Shown piece by piece: positions 18,570 through 27,615 of a DNA stretch of 64,000 bases. The translations under genes and the position numbers were made by a program. The notes under the pieces were generated by a model that had not been told where the DNA came from, ran no database searches, and saw only the letters and a program-made list of their open reading frames with translations. The stretch is from Bacillus thermotolerans (GTDB lineage: Bacteria; Bacillota; Bacilli; Bacillales; Domibacillaceae): positions 124,001-188,000 of the forward strand of contig NZ_JWJE02000001.1 in assembly GCF_000812025.2 (NCBI RefSeq), written 5' to 3'. How positions within the stretch are numbered: the stretch's first letter is position 1; each line of letters begins with the position of its first letter.

Positions 18570-18570
18570 A

Positions 18571-19545
18571 ATGCTGGAGAGAGATATTTTTTTAACAATG
18601 TTTATAGCGTTTTTTATTACGGTCGTGCTTGCCCCGTTGTTCATTCCTTTCTTAAGGAGACTGAAGTTCGGCCAGAGTATTCGGGAAGAAGGACCGGAGT
18701 CCCATCAGCAGAAATCAGGAACGCCGACAATGGGTGGGCTTGTATTCTTAACGGCTATTCTGATTACTTCTGTTTTCATGATTCAAATGTATGCGGAAAT
18801 CGGAACTGAAACGATCCTGCTCCTGCTTACGACAGTAGGGTTCGGTTTATTGGGCTTTTTAGATGATTTCATTAAAGTTGTTATGAAGCGCAACCTGGGC
18901 TTGACATCAAAGCAGAAACTTGCTGGACAGGTGATTATATCGGTTCTATTCTACATCATTTACATTCGAAGCGATTTATCCACAGAGCTGACATTACCGT
19001 TGGTTGGCTGGACCTTTGACATAGGCTTCTTGTATCCTTTATTTATTGTGTTTTGGCTCGTTGGCTTTTCTAATGCCGTTAACTTGACAGACGGATTAGA
19101 CGGTCTCGTATCAGGGACAGCTGCAATTGCCTTCGGGGCATTTGCCGTACTGGCCTGGAGCCAGGGATTAACGGAAACAGCCATCTTTTCCTTTGCTGTT
19201 GTGGGCGCTGTACTAGGGTTCTTAGTATTTAATGCCCATCCAGCTAAAGTATTTATGGGGGACACCGGCTCGCTTGCTTTAGGAGGAGCCATTGCGGCGA
19301 TTTCCATCCTAACGAAGTCAGAGCTTCTCCTGCTTATTATTGGAGCAGTCTTTGTGGCAGAGACCTTATCTGTTATTATTCAAGTAATTTCCTTCAAGAC
19401 AACAGGAAAACGTGTGTTCCGCATGAGCCCGCTTCATCATCATTTTGAGTTAGGCGGCTGGTCGGAATGGCGGGTAGTCGTAACTTTTTGGACAGCTGGA
19501 GTCCTTTGTGCTGCAGCTGGAATTTATATCGGAGCGTGGATGTAA
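18571..19545 (+). CDS. mraY: Phospho-MurNAc-pentapeptide transferase
   Basis: MraY moves phospho-MurNAc-pentapeptide onto undecaprenyl phosphate to make lipid I in the membrane. The 324-residue protein has about ten membrane helices and the conserved cytoplasmic motifs GTPTMGG (about residues 50-56), the aspartate pair in LDDFIKV (about 96-102), NLTDGLDGL and the histidine motif PLHHHFE. It follows murE by one base and abuts murD. Confidence 0.97.
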   Translation: MLERDIFLTMFIAFFITVVLAPLFIPFLRRLKFGQSIREEGPESHQQKSGTPTMGGLVFLTAILITSVFMIQMYAEIGTETILLLLTTVGFGLLGFLDDFIKVVMKRNLGLTSKQKLAGQVIISVLFYIIYIRSDLSTELTLPLVGWTFDIGFLYPLFIVFWLVGFSNAVNLTDGLDGLVSGTAAIAFGAFAVLAWSQGLTETAIFSFAVVGAVLGFLVFNAHPAKVFMGDTGSLALGGAIAAISILTKSELLLLIIGAVFVAETLSVIIQVISFKTTGKRVFRMSPLHHHFELGGWSEWRVVVTFWTAGVLCAAAGIYIGAWM

Positions 19546-20898
19546 ATGAAAACAATTACTACATTTCAACACAAAAAAGTTTTAGTTCTTGGTCTTGCTA
19601 AGAGCGGTGTCAGTGCGGCGCTACTTTTGCATAAGCTTGGGGCGTTTGTCACTGTGAATGACTATAAGCCGTTGAATGAAAACCCTGAAGCACAGCATTT
19701 GCTTGAGCAAGGGATTACGGTTATTTGCGGCAGTCACCCTATTGAGCTTCTGGATGAAGGGTTTGAATGGATTGTTAAAAACCCAGGTATTCCTTATCAC
19801 AATCCGATTGTGAGTGGGGCGGTTGATCGGGGCATCCCGGTGCTGACAGAAGTGGAGCTTGCTTATTTGATTTCCGAAGCACCCTTTATCGGTATTACAG
19901 GCACAAATGGGAAAACAACGACAACAACGTTGATCCATAAGATGATTCAAGCTGACGAAAGGAAGGCGATTCTTGCTGGGAACATTGGTGAGGTAGCTTC
20001 TGAAGTGGTTCAGACAGCAGAAGAGGATGATCATGTAGTAATCGAGCTATCATCCTTTCAACTGCTGGGAATCGATCAGTTTCGTCCCCGCATTGCCGTA
20101 ATCACCAACTTGTATGATGCCCATCTTGATTATCATGGAACCAAGGAAGAATACGCTAAAGCGAAGCTTAATATTACGAAAAACCAGACTGAGGAGGACT
20201 ATTTCATCGTTAATGCTGATCAGCAGCACTTAATGGAACTCGCGTCCTCTACGAAAGCGACCATCGTCCCATTCTCTACTGTACAATCTGCAGAATCAGG
20301 AGCCTGTGTAAAGGAGGGGATGGTGTATTTCCGGGACGAAGCGATTATTTCTCTCCAAGAGATTGTGCTGCCTGGAGCTCATAACCTTGAGAATATTCTG
20401 GCTGCCGTATCAGCGGTTAAGCTGTCGGGCGTATCAAATGAAGCGATTCGGCAGGTGCTGACCACTTTTGAGGGAGTAAGGCATCGTACTCAATTTGTTC
20501 GAGAGTGGAACGGCAGAAGGTTCTACAATGATTCTAAAGCCACAAACACATTGGCTACGAAAAGTGCTTTAAATGCTTTCGAAAGCCCGATTGTTCTCCT
20601 GGCTGGTGGATTGGACAGAGGGAATGGATTTGATGATTTAATCCCTTACATGAGCAATGTTAAGGCACTCATTACATTTGGCGAGACGGCAGATAAACTA
20701 GAAGAGACAGCCCGCAAAGCCGGCGTACAAATAGTCGTGAAAACAGAGAATATGCAGCAGGCTGTTCAGTCTGCCTATAAGCATTCGTCAGAAGGAGACG
20801 TCATTTTATTGTCTCCTGCGTGCGCGAGCTGGGATCAGTACAAAACTTTTGAACAGCGTGGAGATATATTTATCGAGGCAGTGCATACATTGAAATAA
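19546..20898 (+). CDS. murD: UDP-MurNAc-L-alanine: D-glutamate ligase
   Basis: MurD adds D-glutamate to UDP-MurNAc-L-Ala. The 450-residue protein shows an N-terminal UMP-binding Rossmann domain (VLVLGLAKSG), the central ATPase loop GTNGKTTTT near residues 119-127, and the C-terminal ligase domain with FYNDSKATN. It starts immediately after the mraY stop. A probable sigma-E promoter for spoVE is embedded in the last 35 bases. A 9-bp inverted repeat after the stop lacks a T run and is not a clear terminator. Confidence 0.97.
   Translation: MKTITTFQHKKVLVLGLAKSGVSAALLLHKLGAFVTVNDYKPLNENPEAQHLLEQGITVICGSHPIELLDEGFEWIVKNPGIPYHNPIVSGAVDRGIPVLTEVELAYLISEAPFIGITGTNGKTTTTTLIHKMIQADERKAILAGNIGEVASEVVQTAEEDDHVVIELSSFQLLGIDQFRPRIAVITNLYDAHLDYHGTKEEYAKAKLNITKNQTEEDYFIVNADQQHLMELASSTKATIVPFSTVQSAESGACVKEGMVYFRDEAIISLQEIVLPGAHNLENILAAVSAVKLSGVSNEAIRQVLTTFEGVRHRTQFVREWNGRRFYNDSKATNTLATKSALNAFESPIVLLAGGLDRGNGFDDLIPYMSNVKALITFGETADKLEETARKAGVQIVVKTENMQQAVQSAYKHSSEGDVILLSPACASWDQYKTFEQRGDIFIEAVHTLK
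20864..20891 (+). promoter_or_regulatory. Probable sigma-E promoter for spoVE, inside murD
   Basis: CATACATT (20884-20891) matches the sigma-E -10 CATACAMT at seven of eight positions. ATATATT (20864-20870) matches five of seven in the -35 KMATATW, including the ATAT core. The spacer is 13 nt, the same as before spoVD. The predicted start, near 20898, lies about 65 bases before spoVE. Confidence 0.55.
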
Positions 20899-20964
20899 GA
20901 GCTTGTCTTGTTGAGCGAATGTTTTCAGACAAGCTTTGACTCTTGTCCTTAGAGGTGTATGCTA

Positions 20965-22065
20965 TTGTCTGCAAAAAAATTTGCTCCTGATTATGTGCTG
21001 CTGTTCCTTATTCTTTCCCTGCTGGCAATTGGTGTAACAATGGTATACAGTGCGAGCGAAGTTTGGGCTCAATACAGGTTTAACGATGCTTTCTTCTTTG
21101 CAAAAAGACAGCTTCTGTTCGCCATTGTAGGCTTGATTGCTATGACGCTGATTATGAACGTGGAGTATTGGACGTGGCGCCGCTTTTCTAAAACAGTCAT
21201 TATTGTCTGTTTTGTTCTGCTGATTCTTGTCTTGATTCCCGGCATCGGTATGGTAAGAAACGGCTCGCAAAGCTGGATTGGTGCAGGAGCTTTTTCTATC
21301 CAGCCTTCTGAATTTATGAAGCTTGCTATGATTTTGTTTCTTGCAGGTTACTTGGCGGAGAACCAAAAGAAGATCATCTCATTTAAGAGCGGGCTTCTTC
21401 CTGTATTAGCTCTTGTGTTTACGCCATTCGCTCTTATTATGCTGCAGCCTGACCTTGGAACTGGCACAGTTATGGTCGGCACGTGTTTAGTTATGACATT
21501 TATCTCTGGTGCCCGGATCCGCCATTTCGTGATGCTTGGGTTTCTTGGCCTGGCAGGCTTTGCGGCGCTGGTTTTGTCTGCTCCTTACAGGATTAAACGC
21601 ATCACCTCCTTCCTTGACCCCTGGTCGGATCCACTGGGGAGCGGCTTCCAAATCATTCAGTCGCTGTACGCTATTGGTCCAGGCGGATTATTTGGGTTAG
21701 GAATTGGAGGGAGTCGGCAGAAGTATTATTACCTGCCTGAACCGCAAACAGATTTTATCTTTGCTATTTTGGCAGAAGAGCTTGGATTTGTCGGCGGAGC
21801 CCTCCTTCTTCTGTTATTTGCTTTACTTCTGTGGAGGGGTATCCGTATTGCGCTCGGAGCACCTGATTTGTTTGGCAGCTTCCTAGCTGCCGGCATTGTA
21901 TCCATGGCTGCTATTCAAGTGACAATCAATATTGGCGTAGTTATTGGTCTGATGCCTGTTACTGGGATTACTCTCCCTTTTCTAAGTTATGGGGGCTCTT
22001 CGTTGACACTTATGCTGGCGGCATTTGGGATTTTACTTAATATTAGCCGTTATTCCCGTCATTGA
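20965..22065 (+). CDS. spoVE: Cortex peptidoglycan polymerase SpoVE (SEDS family)
   Basis: SpoVE is the SEDS glycosyltransferase that polymerises cortex peptidoglycan with SpoVD. The 366-residue protein, the same length as I recall for B. subtilis SpoVE, has about ten membrane segments and SEDS hallmarks: VYSASEVWA near the N-terminus, GSQSWIG, QPSEFMKL, QPDLGTG and the C-terminal LPFLSYGGSS. The frame has an ATG at 20959, but TTG at 20965 is seven bases after AGAGGTG and starts MSAKKFAPDY, aligning with the family start. FtsW, the vegetative paralogue, must be elsewhere. Confidence 0.93.
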   Translation: MSAKKFAPDYVLLFLILSLLAIGVTMVYSASEVWAQYRFNDAFFFAKRQLLFAIVGLIAMTLIMNVEYWTWRRFSKTVIIVCFVLLILVLIPGIGMVRNGSQSWIGAGAFSIQPSEFMKLAMILFLAGYLAENQKKIISFKSGLLPVLALVFTPFALIMLQPDLGTGTVMVGTCLVMTFISGARIRHFVMLGFLGLAGFAALVLSAPYRIKRITSFLDPWSDPLGSGFQIIQSLYAIGPGGLFGLGIGGSRQKYYYLPEPQTDFIFAILAEELGFVGGALLLLLFALLLWRGIRIALGAPDLFGSFLAAGIVSMAAIQVTINIGVVIGLMPVTGITLPFLSYGGSSLTLMLAAFGILLNISRYSRH

Positions 22066-22130
22066 GGAGAGCAGGGATACCTGCTTGCCAGCTTGCAGTA
22101 AATGAACATTCAATTTTTGCAAGTCAAAGA

Positions 22131-22165
22131 AGAAACCTATTTTTAGGTTTCTCTTTTGTTTTATG
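22131..22165 (+). terminator. Terminator after spoVE
   Basis: AGAAACCT (22131-22138) pairs with AGGTTTCT (22145-22152), 6-nt loop, followed by a T-rich tract to 22165. Confidence 0.65.
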
Positions 22166-22279
22166 GAATCTTTTTCTGCTGGTGATGAAACGGTTGGTAT
22201 GCAGAAGACAGACACAACGATAACGAAGCATGATAGTATAGTAATTGAAGCAAACTTGTTATATTTTTTCATTTTCTTT

Positions 22280-22308
22280 TTAAGAAAGACAAGCTATATT
22301 TATATAAT
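22280..22308 (+). promoter_or_regulatory. Candidate sigma-A promoter and leader for murG
   Basis: TTAAGA (22280-22285), a 17-nt spacer and a perfect TATAAT (22303-22308). The leader to 22489 would be about 175 nt and contains two inverted repeats: GTTGAG/CTCAAC around 22343-22376 and GAACAAA/TTTGTTC at 22390-22406. The rest of the 424-bp spoVE-murG gap holds the spoVE terminator and an unproven minus-strand ORF. Confidence 0.45.
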
Positions 22309-22489
22309 GGGAAAGTATAGTATGATAGAGCAATAGCTTGATTGTTGAGAAGAAGATGGCGAACTCTTCGCTCAACGACACATATCATATGAACAAAGGC
22401 TTTGTTCAAACACAAGAGCTGACTGGCTTGTTAGAGTAAAAGCCGGCATACATGATGAGACAGAGATCAATTTGATGGGGTGAAAACAT

Positions 22490-23590
22490 ATGAAGATCGT
22501 TGTCAGTGGAGGAGGAACTGGCGGACATATTTATCCGGCTCTTGCTCTTATACGGACAATTAAAGAAAAGCATCCAGACACTTCCTTTCTATATATTGGG
22601 ACAGAAAAAGGCCTGGAGTCGGATTTGGTTAGAAGAGAGAAAATTCCTTTTCGCTCCATTGAAATTACAGGGTTTAAAAGGTCTATCTCAATGGAGAATG
22701 TGAAGACGGTTACAAGGTTTTTGAAGGGCGTAAGAAGGTGTAAAAAGCTGCTGAAGGAATTCAAGCCCGATGCGGTTATCGGTACAGGAGGCTATGTATG
22801 CGGCCCGGTTGTGTACGCGGCGGCAAAGCTGGGGATCCCAACCGTTATCCATGAACAAAACAGTGTACCGGGATTGACTAATAAGTTTTTAAGCAGATAT
22901 GTGGATCAAGTGGCTATCTGCTTTGAGGAAGCAAGACAGTTCTTCCCGCAGGAGAAAGTGGTTTTGACAGGGAATCCGCGAGCGTCAGAGGTAGCTAATG
23001 CTCAGCCATCTAATGCACTTCAATCCTTTGGGTTATCCAAGGACAAGAAAACTGTTCTTATATTCGGGGGAAGCAGGGGAGCTCGTCCCATTAATGAGGC
23101 GGTTATTAAAGCCGTCCCCAAGCTAGCTTCCAAGCCATACCAGATTCTCTACATTACAGGTGATGTCCATTTCGAAAATGTTCAAAAAGAATTGGATGCC
23201 GCTGGCAAGCCGGCAAATGTGGCAGTAGCCCCATTTATCTACAATATGCCGGAAGTATTGGTGGAATGTGACCTCGTTGTTTCACGAGCAGGTGCGACAA
23301 CGTTGGCGGAGCTGACAGCTTTAGGCATACCCAGCATACTAGTGCCAAGCCCGTATGTAACGAATAACCATCAAGAGAAAAATGCTTCCTCATTAACAGA
23401 GCATGGGGCAGCGGTTATGCTCGTTGAGAAAGAGCTGACGCCTGATACGCTGCTTGAAAAACTGGATCAAGTGCTATTAAGCGAGGAATGGAAACATATG
23501 AAGGCGGCTGCCTCTGAATTGGGCATCAAAGATGCTTCAGACAGATTATTTAAAGTCATGCTTGAATTAGCAGCTCAAAAAAAGGGATAA
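22490..23590 (+). CDS. murG: UDP-GlcNAc:lipid I N-acetylglucosaminyltransferase
   Basis: MurG converts lipid I to lipid II on the inner face of the membrane. The 366-residue GT-B enzyme starts with the glycine loop [11 protein letters not shown] (residues 7-17) and has [21 protein letters not shown] and, in the C-domain, [11 protein letters not shown] and [11 protein letters not shown], the UDP-GlcNAc site. The ATG follows TGGGGTG. It precedes divIB directly; the murB that normally intervenes in B. subtilis is not here. Confidence 0.97.
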   Translation: MKIVVSGGGTGGHIYPALALIRTIKEKHPDTSFLYIGTEKGLESDLVRREKIPFRSIEITGFKRSISMENVKTVTRFLKGVRRCKKLLKEFKPDAVIGTGGYVCGPVVYAAAKLGIPTVIHEQNSVPGLTNKFLSRYVDQVAICFEEARQFFPQEKVVLTGNPRASEVANAQPSNALQSFGLSKDKKTVLIFGGSRGARPINEAVIKAVPKLASKPYQILYITGDVHFENVQKELDAAGKPANVAVAPFIYNMPEVLVECDLVVSRAGATTLAELTALGIPSILVPSPYVTNNHQEKNASSLTEHGAAVMLVEKELTPDTLLEKLDQVLLSEEWKHMKAAASELGIKDASDRLFKVMLELAAQKKG

Positions 23591-23735
23591 AGAAAGAATT
23601 TTTTTATGTTTATCCTTTTATCCTTTTTCTGACTGCTTTACAATAAGTATCATAGGTGAGAATCTGCGGCATGGGCTGACATGTCGTCTTCCTTATGATT
23701 TTCTTATGCAGACCGTTGAACCGGGAGGAAAAGGC

Positions 23736-24521
23736 ATGGAAAGAGAGAACATGGTCTCTATTGAAGACAGGATTCCAAAGCTGAAGAAGCTGAGAAAGAG
23801 AAAGACGAATCGCCGTCTCATCTTTATTATCTCTTTATTTTTTTTAATCATCCTTGTGATTATTTATTTTCAGTCTCCGCTAAGCAAGATTCATTCTATT
23901 AAAGTAGAGGGAAATGAGCTGATACCTACAGTAGAGGTATTGGAGAAAAGCGGATTAAAGGAGAACCAAGGAATTTGGGAATCGAGCCTGAAGCAAGCGG
24001 AGAAGAAGCTCGAGCAGGATGAAAGGATTCAAGAAGCGGATATATCCATTGGCTTCCCGAATAGGTTGAATATCTCGGTGACAGAACAGAGAAAGATGGC
24101 TTATCTTTCTGATGGAGAAACGTTATATCCTGTCCTTAACAACGGGGCCATAATCAAGGAAGCAACAGGCGGTCCTCTTGAGCAATTGCCAATTTTGCAT
24201 AATTTTGAGGCCGGCAAGGTGCTAGACAGGATGATGACTTCCTTAGAGGAACTCCCTCCAGAAGTACGGAATGCCATTTCAGAAATTTATTATGTCCCGA
24301 AGAAGAATGATAACCTTCGAATCCAGCTGTTTATGAACGATGGATTTGAGGTTTCTGCCAATCTTAAGACTTTTTCGGAGAAGATGGTCTATTACCCTGA
24401 AATTGCTAGTCAGCTTGATCCTGACGTAAAAGGGATTATTGATTTGCAGGTAGGCTCTTATTTCCGAGCTTATCCTTCCGAGAGGGATGAAATGACGGAA
24501 GAAGCCCCGCCAGAACATTGA
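23736..24521 (+). CDS. divIB: Cell division protein DivIB (FtsQ)
   Basis: DivIB is a bitopic divisome protein that stabilises FtsL and DivIC. The 261-residue protein has a basic cytoplasmic tail (KKLRKRKTNRR, about 17-27), one transmembrane helix (about 28-45), a POTRA domain starting near SKIHSIKVEGN (50-60), and a beta domain. The frame opens at 23706, but ATG at 23736 follows GGGAGGAAAAGG and gives the family length. The acidic C-terminal end (MTEEAPPEH) is short compared with some relatives. Confidence 0.93.
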   Translation: MERENMVSIEDRIPKLKKLRKRKTNRRLIFIISLFFLIILVIIYFQSPLSKIHSIKVEGNELIPTVEVLEKSGLKENQGIWESSLKQAEKKLEQDERIQEADISIGFPNRLNISVTEQRKMAYLSDGETLYPVLNNGAIIKEATGGPLEQLPILHNFEAGKVLDRMMTSLEELPPEVRNAISEIYYVPKKNDNLRIQLFMNDGFEVSANLKTFSEKMVYYPEIASQLDPDVKGIIDLQVGSYFRAYPSERDEMTEEAPPEH

Positions 24522-24747
24522 TTCTGTCTTTTCCTGCTTATTTGGAAAGCTTCGCTTGATTTTTTAACGGCAAAAGCCGTTTCTTAAAAACTCTCTAATT
24601 AAATCGCTTTTCTAGGCTGATAACTTAGTGTAGACTTGTAAATAGCCATTCTTTCTTCAAGACAGATATTCAATCTGCGCAGGTGGCTGAACTATCTATG
24701 AAAAAGGCAAGTTTATAAAAAATATGAAAATTTAAGAGGGAATTAAG
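24522..24747. other. divIB-ftsA intergenic region
   Basis: The gap from divIB to ftsA is 317 bases. A small hairpin AACGGC/GCCGTT (24566-24571 with 24576-24581) with only a weak T stretch may be a poor terminator for divIB. I looked for sigma-A and sigma-H promoters expected upstream of ftsAZ and found none convincing. B. subtilis has ylxW, ylxX and sbp here; I see no trace of them. Confidence 0.4.
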
Positions 24748-24852
24748 TTGAAAATGACGAATGTTTCTATAAATCATTTAATTGGAAACAAAGTATTGTT
24801 GTTCGGACGAGTCGTTGAGTTAGAGGAGGTGCCAAGGAATGAACAGCAATGA
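24748..24852 (+). CDS. Putative 34-residue small ORF overlapping the ftsA start
   Basis: TTG at 24748 lies seven bases after AAGAGGG (24734-24740) and opens 34 codons ending with TGA at 24850-24852, so it overlaps the first codons of ftsA. The product begins MKMTNVSIN and ends [10 protein letters not shown] do not recognise it. It contains the ftsA ribosome site (GAGGAGGTG), so translation could couple to ftsA. It may be a regulatory leader ORF or chance; evidence is the ribosome site and overlap only. Confidence 0.3.
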   Translation: MKMTNVSINHLIGNKVLLFGRVVELEEVPRNEQQ

Positions 24853-26128
24853 AGTATTGGTAAGCCTTGACATCGGTACATCCGCGATTAAAGTAGTAAT
24901 TGGTGAAATGGATAGTGATTCCATAAATATTATCGGTGTTGGGAATGTGAAATCGAAAGGAATTCGTAAAGGTTCTGTTGTTGATATAGACGAAACCGTT
25001 TATTCCATAAAAAAGGCAATTGAACAGGCAGAAAGAATGGTTGGCATTGAGATTAAGAAAGTAGTTGTAGGCATCGCCGGCAATCATGCACTTTTGCAGC
25101 CATGCAACGGAGTGGTAGCTGTATCTAGTGAGAACCGTGAAATTACAGACGTGGACGTAGGGAGAGTTATTGATGCGTCGCAAGTAATGTCCATTCCTCC
25201 AGACCGTGAAATCATCAATGTCATTCCCAAGCAGTTTATCGTTGATGGACTTGATGAAATTACCGATCCCCGCGGCATGATCGGTGTGCGTTTAGAAATG
25301 GAAGGAATTATCGTTACAGGATCGAAAACTTTCTTACATAATACATTGCGTTGTGTAGAGCGAGCGGGTCTTGAAATTACCGAAATCGTTTTCCAGCCGC
25401 TTGCGGCGGGAGAAATTGCATTATCAAAGGACGAAAAGAATCTTGGTACGGTGCTTGTCGACATTGGGGGCGGTTCAACAACTGTTGCTTATTTTAACCA
25501 GGGGCATATTAAAGCAGCGGCTGTTTTCCCTATCGGCGGAGACCATATCACGAAAGATCTGTCGATTGGATTAAGAACAACTACCGAGGATTCAGAAGAA
25601 ATTAAACTTAAGCATGGACACGCTTTTTATGATCTTGCTTCTGAAGAGGAAGTGTTCAGCGTTCCAATTATCGGCAGTGATCAACATCAACAGTTTAGTC
25701 AACTTGAGGTTTCTGATATTATTGAAGCAAGGCTTGAAGAATTATTTGAAATGGTCCTCGATGAGTTGAAGAGCCAGGGAATTCATGACGTACCAGGCGG
25801 TTTTGTATTGACAGGAGGAACGTCCAGTCTTCCAGGTATTTTAGAGCTGGCTCAGGAAGTTTTCCAAAGCCGGGTCCGTTCAGCTGTTCCAGACTATATA
25901 GGCGTTAGAGAACCGCAATATACGGCTGGGGTTGGATTAATCAAATACGCCTACAAAAATGCAAAGCTGCAAGGCCGAAAGGTAAGTGCTGTCCAGGAGC
26001 CGGTCTCGATAGCTGAGGCGCGCGCCCAGGAAGCGGCACCATCGGAGAAACAAAAGCCTGAGAAGAAGCAGGAACAAAAATTGAGTTCAAAAATGAAAAA
26101 GTTTTTCGGTTACTTTTTTGAAGAATAA
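24839..26128 (+). CDS. ftsA: Cell division protein FtsA
   Basis: FtsA is the actin-like protein that tethers FtsZ to the membrane. The 429-residue product has the phosphate-1 loop [14 protein letters not shown] near residues 9-22, the SHS2/1C insert, phosphate-2 [13 protein letters not shown] near 207-219, and the adenosine motif [13 protein letters not shown]. The C-terminal [12 protein letters not shown] is an amphipathic membrane-targeting helix, preceded by a Lys/Glu/Gln-rich linker. The start ATG follows GAGGAGGTG. ftsZ follows after 40 bases. Confidence 0.97.
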   Translation: MNSNEVLVSLDIGTSAIKVVIGEMDSDSINIIGVGNVKSKGIRKGSVVDIDETVYSIKKAIEQAERMVGIEIKKVVVGIAGNHALLQPCNGVVAVSSENREITDVDVGRVIDASQVMSIPPDREIINVIPKQFIVDGLDEITDPRGMIGVRLEMEGIIVTGSKTFLHNTLRCVERAGLEITEIVFQPLAAGEIALSKDEKNLGTVLVDIGGGSTTVAYFNQGHIKAAAVFPIGGDHITKDLSIGLRTTTEDSEEIKLKHGHAFYDLASEEEVFSVPIIGSDQHQQFSQLEVSDIIEARLEELFEMVLDELKSQGIHDVPGGFVLTGGTSSLPGILELAQEVFQSRVRSAVPDYIGVREPQYTAGVGLIKYAYKNAKLQGRKVSAVQEPVSIAEARAQEAAPSEKQKPEKKQEQKLSSKMKKFFGYFFEE

Positions 26129-26168
26129 GTCATCGTAGAGGAATAACGACGAATTAGGAGGATCTGTC

Positions 26169-27362
26169 ATGTTGGAGTTTGATACTAATTTAGATTCATT
26201 AGCGACGATAAAAGTCATTGGCGTAGGCGGCGGCGGAAACAATGCTGTAAACCGTATGATCGAGCACGGTGTGCAAGGGGTAGAGTTTATCGCTGTAAAT
26301 ACAGATGCCCAAGCGCTGAACTTATCAAAAGCAGAAGTAAAAATGCAAATTGGCTCAAAATTAACTCGCGGACTCGGTGCGGGTGCAAATCCAGAGGTAG
26401 GAAAAAAAGCTGCCGAAGAGAGCAAGGAACAAATTGAAGAAGCACTTCGCGGAGCAGATATGGTATTTGTTACCGCCGGTATGGGTGGTGGAACAGGTAC
26501 GGGAGCTGCGCCGGTCATCGCTCAAATCGCAAAAGATCTTGGCGCTTTAACGGTCGGCGTTGTTACGCGTCCGTTTACTTTTGAAGGCCGTAAGCGTGCG
26601 ACTCAGGCAGCAGGCGGAATCGAAACGATGAAAGCATCTGTTGATACGCTAATCGTTATTCCGAATGACCGTTTGCTTGAAATCGTAGATAAGAGTACAC
26701 CAATGCTTGAAGCGTTCAGAGAAGCAGATAACGTCCTTCGACAAGGTGTACAAGGTATTTCTGACTTGATTGCTGTTCCTGGATTAATCAACCTTGACTT
26801 TGCCGATGTGAAAACAATTATGTCTAATAAAGGGTCTGCATTAATGGGTATCGGTGTAGCTTCCGGCGAAAATCGTGCAGCTGAAGCAGCGAAGAAAGCA
26901 ATTTCCAGCCCATTACTTGAAACATCTATTGATGGGGCACAAGGGGTACTGATGAACATCACTGGAGGTTCCAGCTTAAGTCTTTATGAAGTACAGGAAG
27001 CAGCTGACATTGTAGCTTCTGCATCTGACCAAGAAGTGAACATGATTTTTGGTTCCGTTATTAATGAAGACTTAAAGGATGAAATTGTGGTAACAGTTAT
27101 TGCTACTGGCTTCTCTGAGTCCACGTTGCAGCAAACGAAGCAATTCCGCCCTGGATTCGGACAAATGAAGCAACAGACGCAGCAACAGCAGCAACAGCCA
27201 CAACCACAACAAAATCAACCTTATCCTACTTCCCCGCAAAGACGTGATTATAGGAATGAAGAGCCATCCCATCATGAAGCACCACCGGCACAGCCGTCTC
27301 AGCCGGTCGAGGATACACTCGACATTCCAACGTTCTTGAGAAATAGAAATAGACGCCGCTAA
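26169..27362 (+). CDS. ftsZ: Cell division protein FtsZ
   Basis: FtsZ is the tubulin-like GTPase that forms the division ring. The 397-residue protein has [13 protein letters not shown] near residues 18-30 and the tubulin signature GGGTGTG at 106-112. A variable linker of about 65 residues is very rich in glutamine and proline (about 320-380) and is followed by the conserved tail [14 protein letters not shown], which binds FtsA, SepF and EzrA. The ATG follows AGGAGG. A terminator comes right after. Confidence 0.98.
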   Translation: MLEFDTNLDSLATIKVIGVGGGGNNAVNRMIEHGVQGVEFIAVNTDAQALNLSKAEVKMQIGSKLTRGLGAGANPEVGKKAAEESKEQIEEALRGADMVFVTAGMGGGTGTGAAPVIAQIAKDLGALTVGVVTRPFTFEGRKRATQAAGGIETMKASVDTLIVIPNDRLLEIVDKSTPMLEAFREADNVLRQGVQGISDLIAVPGLINLDFADVKTIMSNKGSALMGIGVASGENRAAEAAKKAISSPLLETSIDGAQGVLMNITGGSSLSLYEVQEAADIVASASDQEVNMIFGSVINEDLKDEIVVTVIATGFSESTLQQTKQFRPGFGQMKQQTQQQQQQPQPQQNQPYPTSPQRRDYRNEEPSHHEAPPAQPSQPVEDTLDIPTFLRNRNRRR

Positions 27363-27396
27363 TAGATAAGTAGCGTACCATTTATACAGTGTCGAG

Positions 27397-27428
27397 GACT
27401 GTTCTATTGAACAGTCTCTTTTTTTTGT
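27397..27428 (+). terminator. Terminator after ftsZ
   Basis: GACTGTTC (27397-27404) and GAACAGTC (27409-27416) form a perfect 8-bp stem with a 4-nt loop, followed by a run of about ten T. Confidence 0.92.
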
Positions 27429-27477
27429 TGTTTGGAAACATTTGTTCCCGTTTGTAGTTGAAAGAGGGGGCTTTTTC

Positions 27478-27565
27478 GTTTGACAAAAAACGAACATATC
27501 TGTGAAAACTTGTTCCGTTTCTCTTCTAGATTGTGACACACTTCTTTTTCATTCACCTATATACT
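27478..27565 (+). promoter_or_regulatory. Putative Spo0A-activated spoIIG promoter
   Basis: TATACT (27560-27565) is a good -10. The nearest -35-like element, GTGACA (27533-27538), is 21 bases away, like the unusually long spacer of the B. subtilis spoIIG promoter. Two Spo0A-box-like sites in the TTTYGACAAA orientation are present: GTTTGACAAA (27478-27487, nine of ten) and TTGTGACACA (27531-27540, eight of ten). Relative to a start near 27572 they sit at about -90 and -36, near the two Spo0A regions known upstream of B. subtilis spoIIG. Confidence 0.6.
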
Positions 27566-27615
27566 TTTAATCAAACTCCATATTGAATCTAATAGAGAGA
27601 AAAGGGAGGGATGGT

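Noticed and set aside
20900-20935. 9-bp inverted repeat after murD (AGCTTGTCT with AGACAAGCT)
   Set aside because: The loop is 18 nt and no T run follows, so it is not a credible intrinsic terminator.
24566-24581. AACGGC/GCCGTT hairpin after divIB
   Set aside because: Only 6 bp, followed by TCTTAAAAA rather than a T run; kept only as a remark on the intergenic region.
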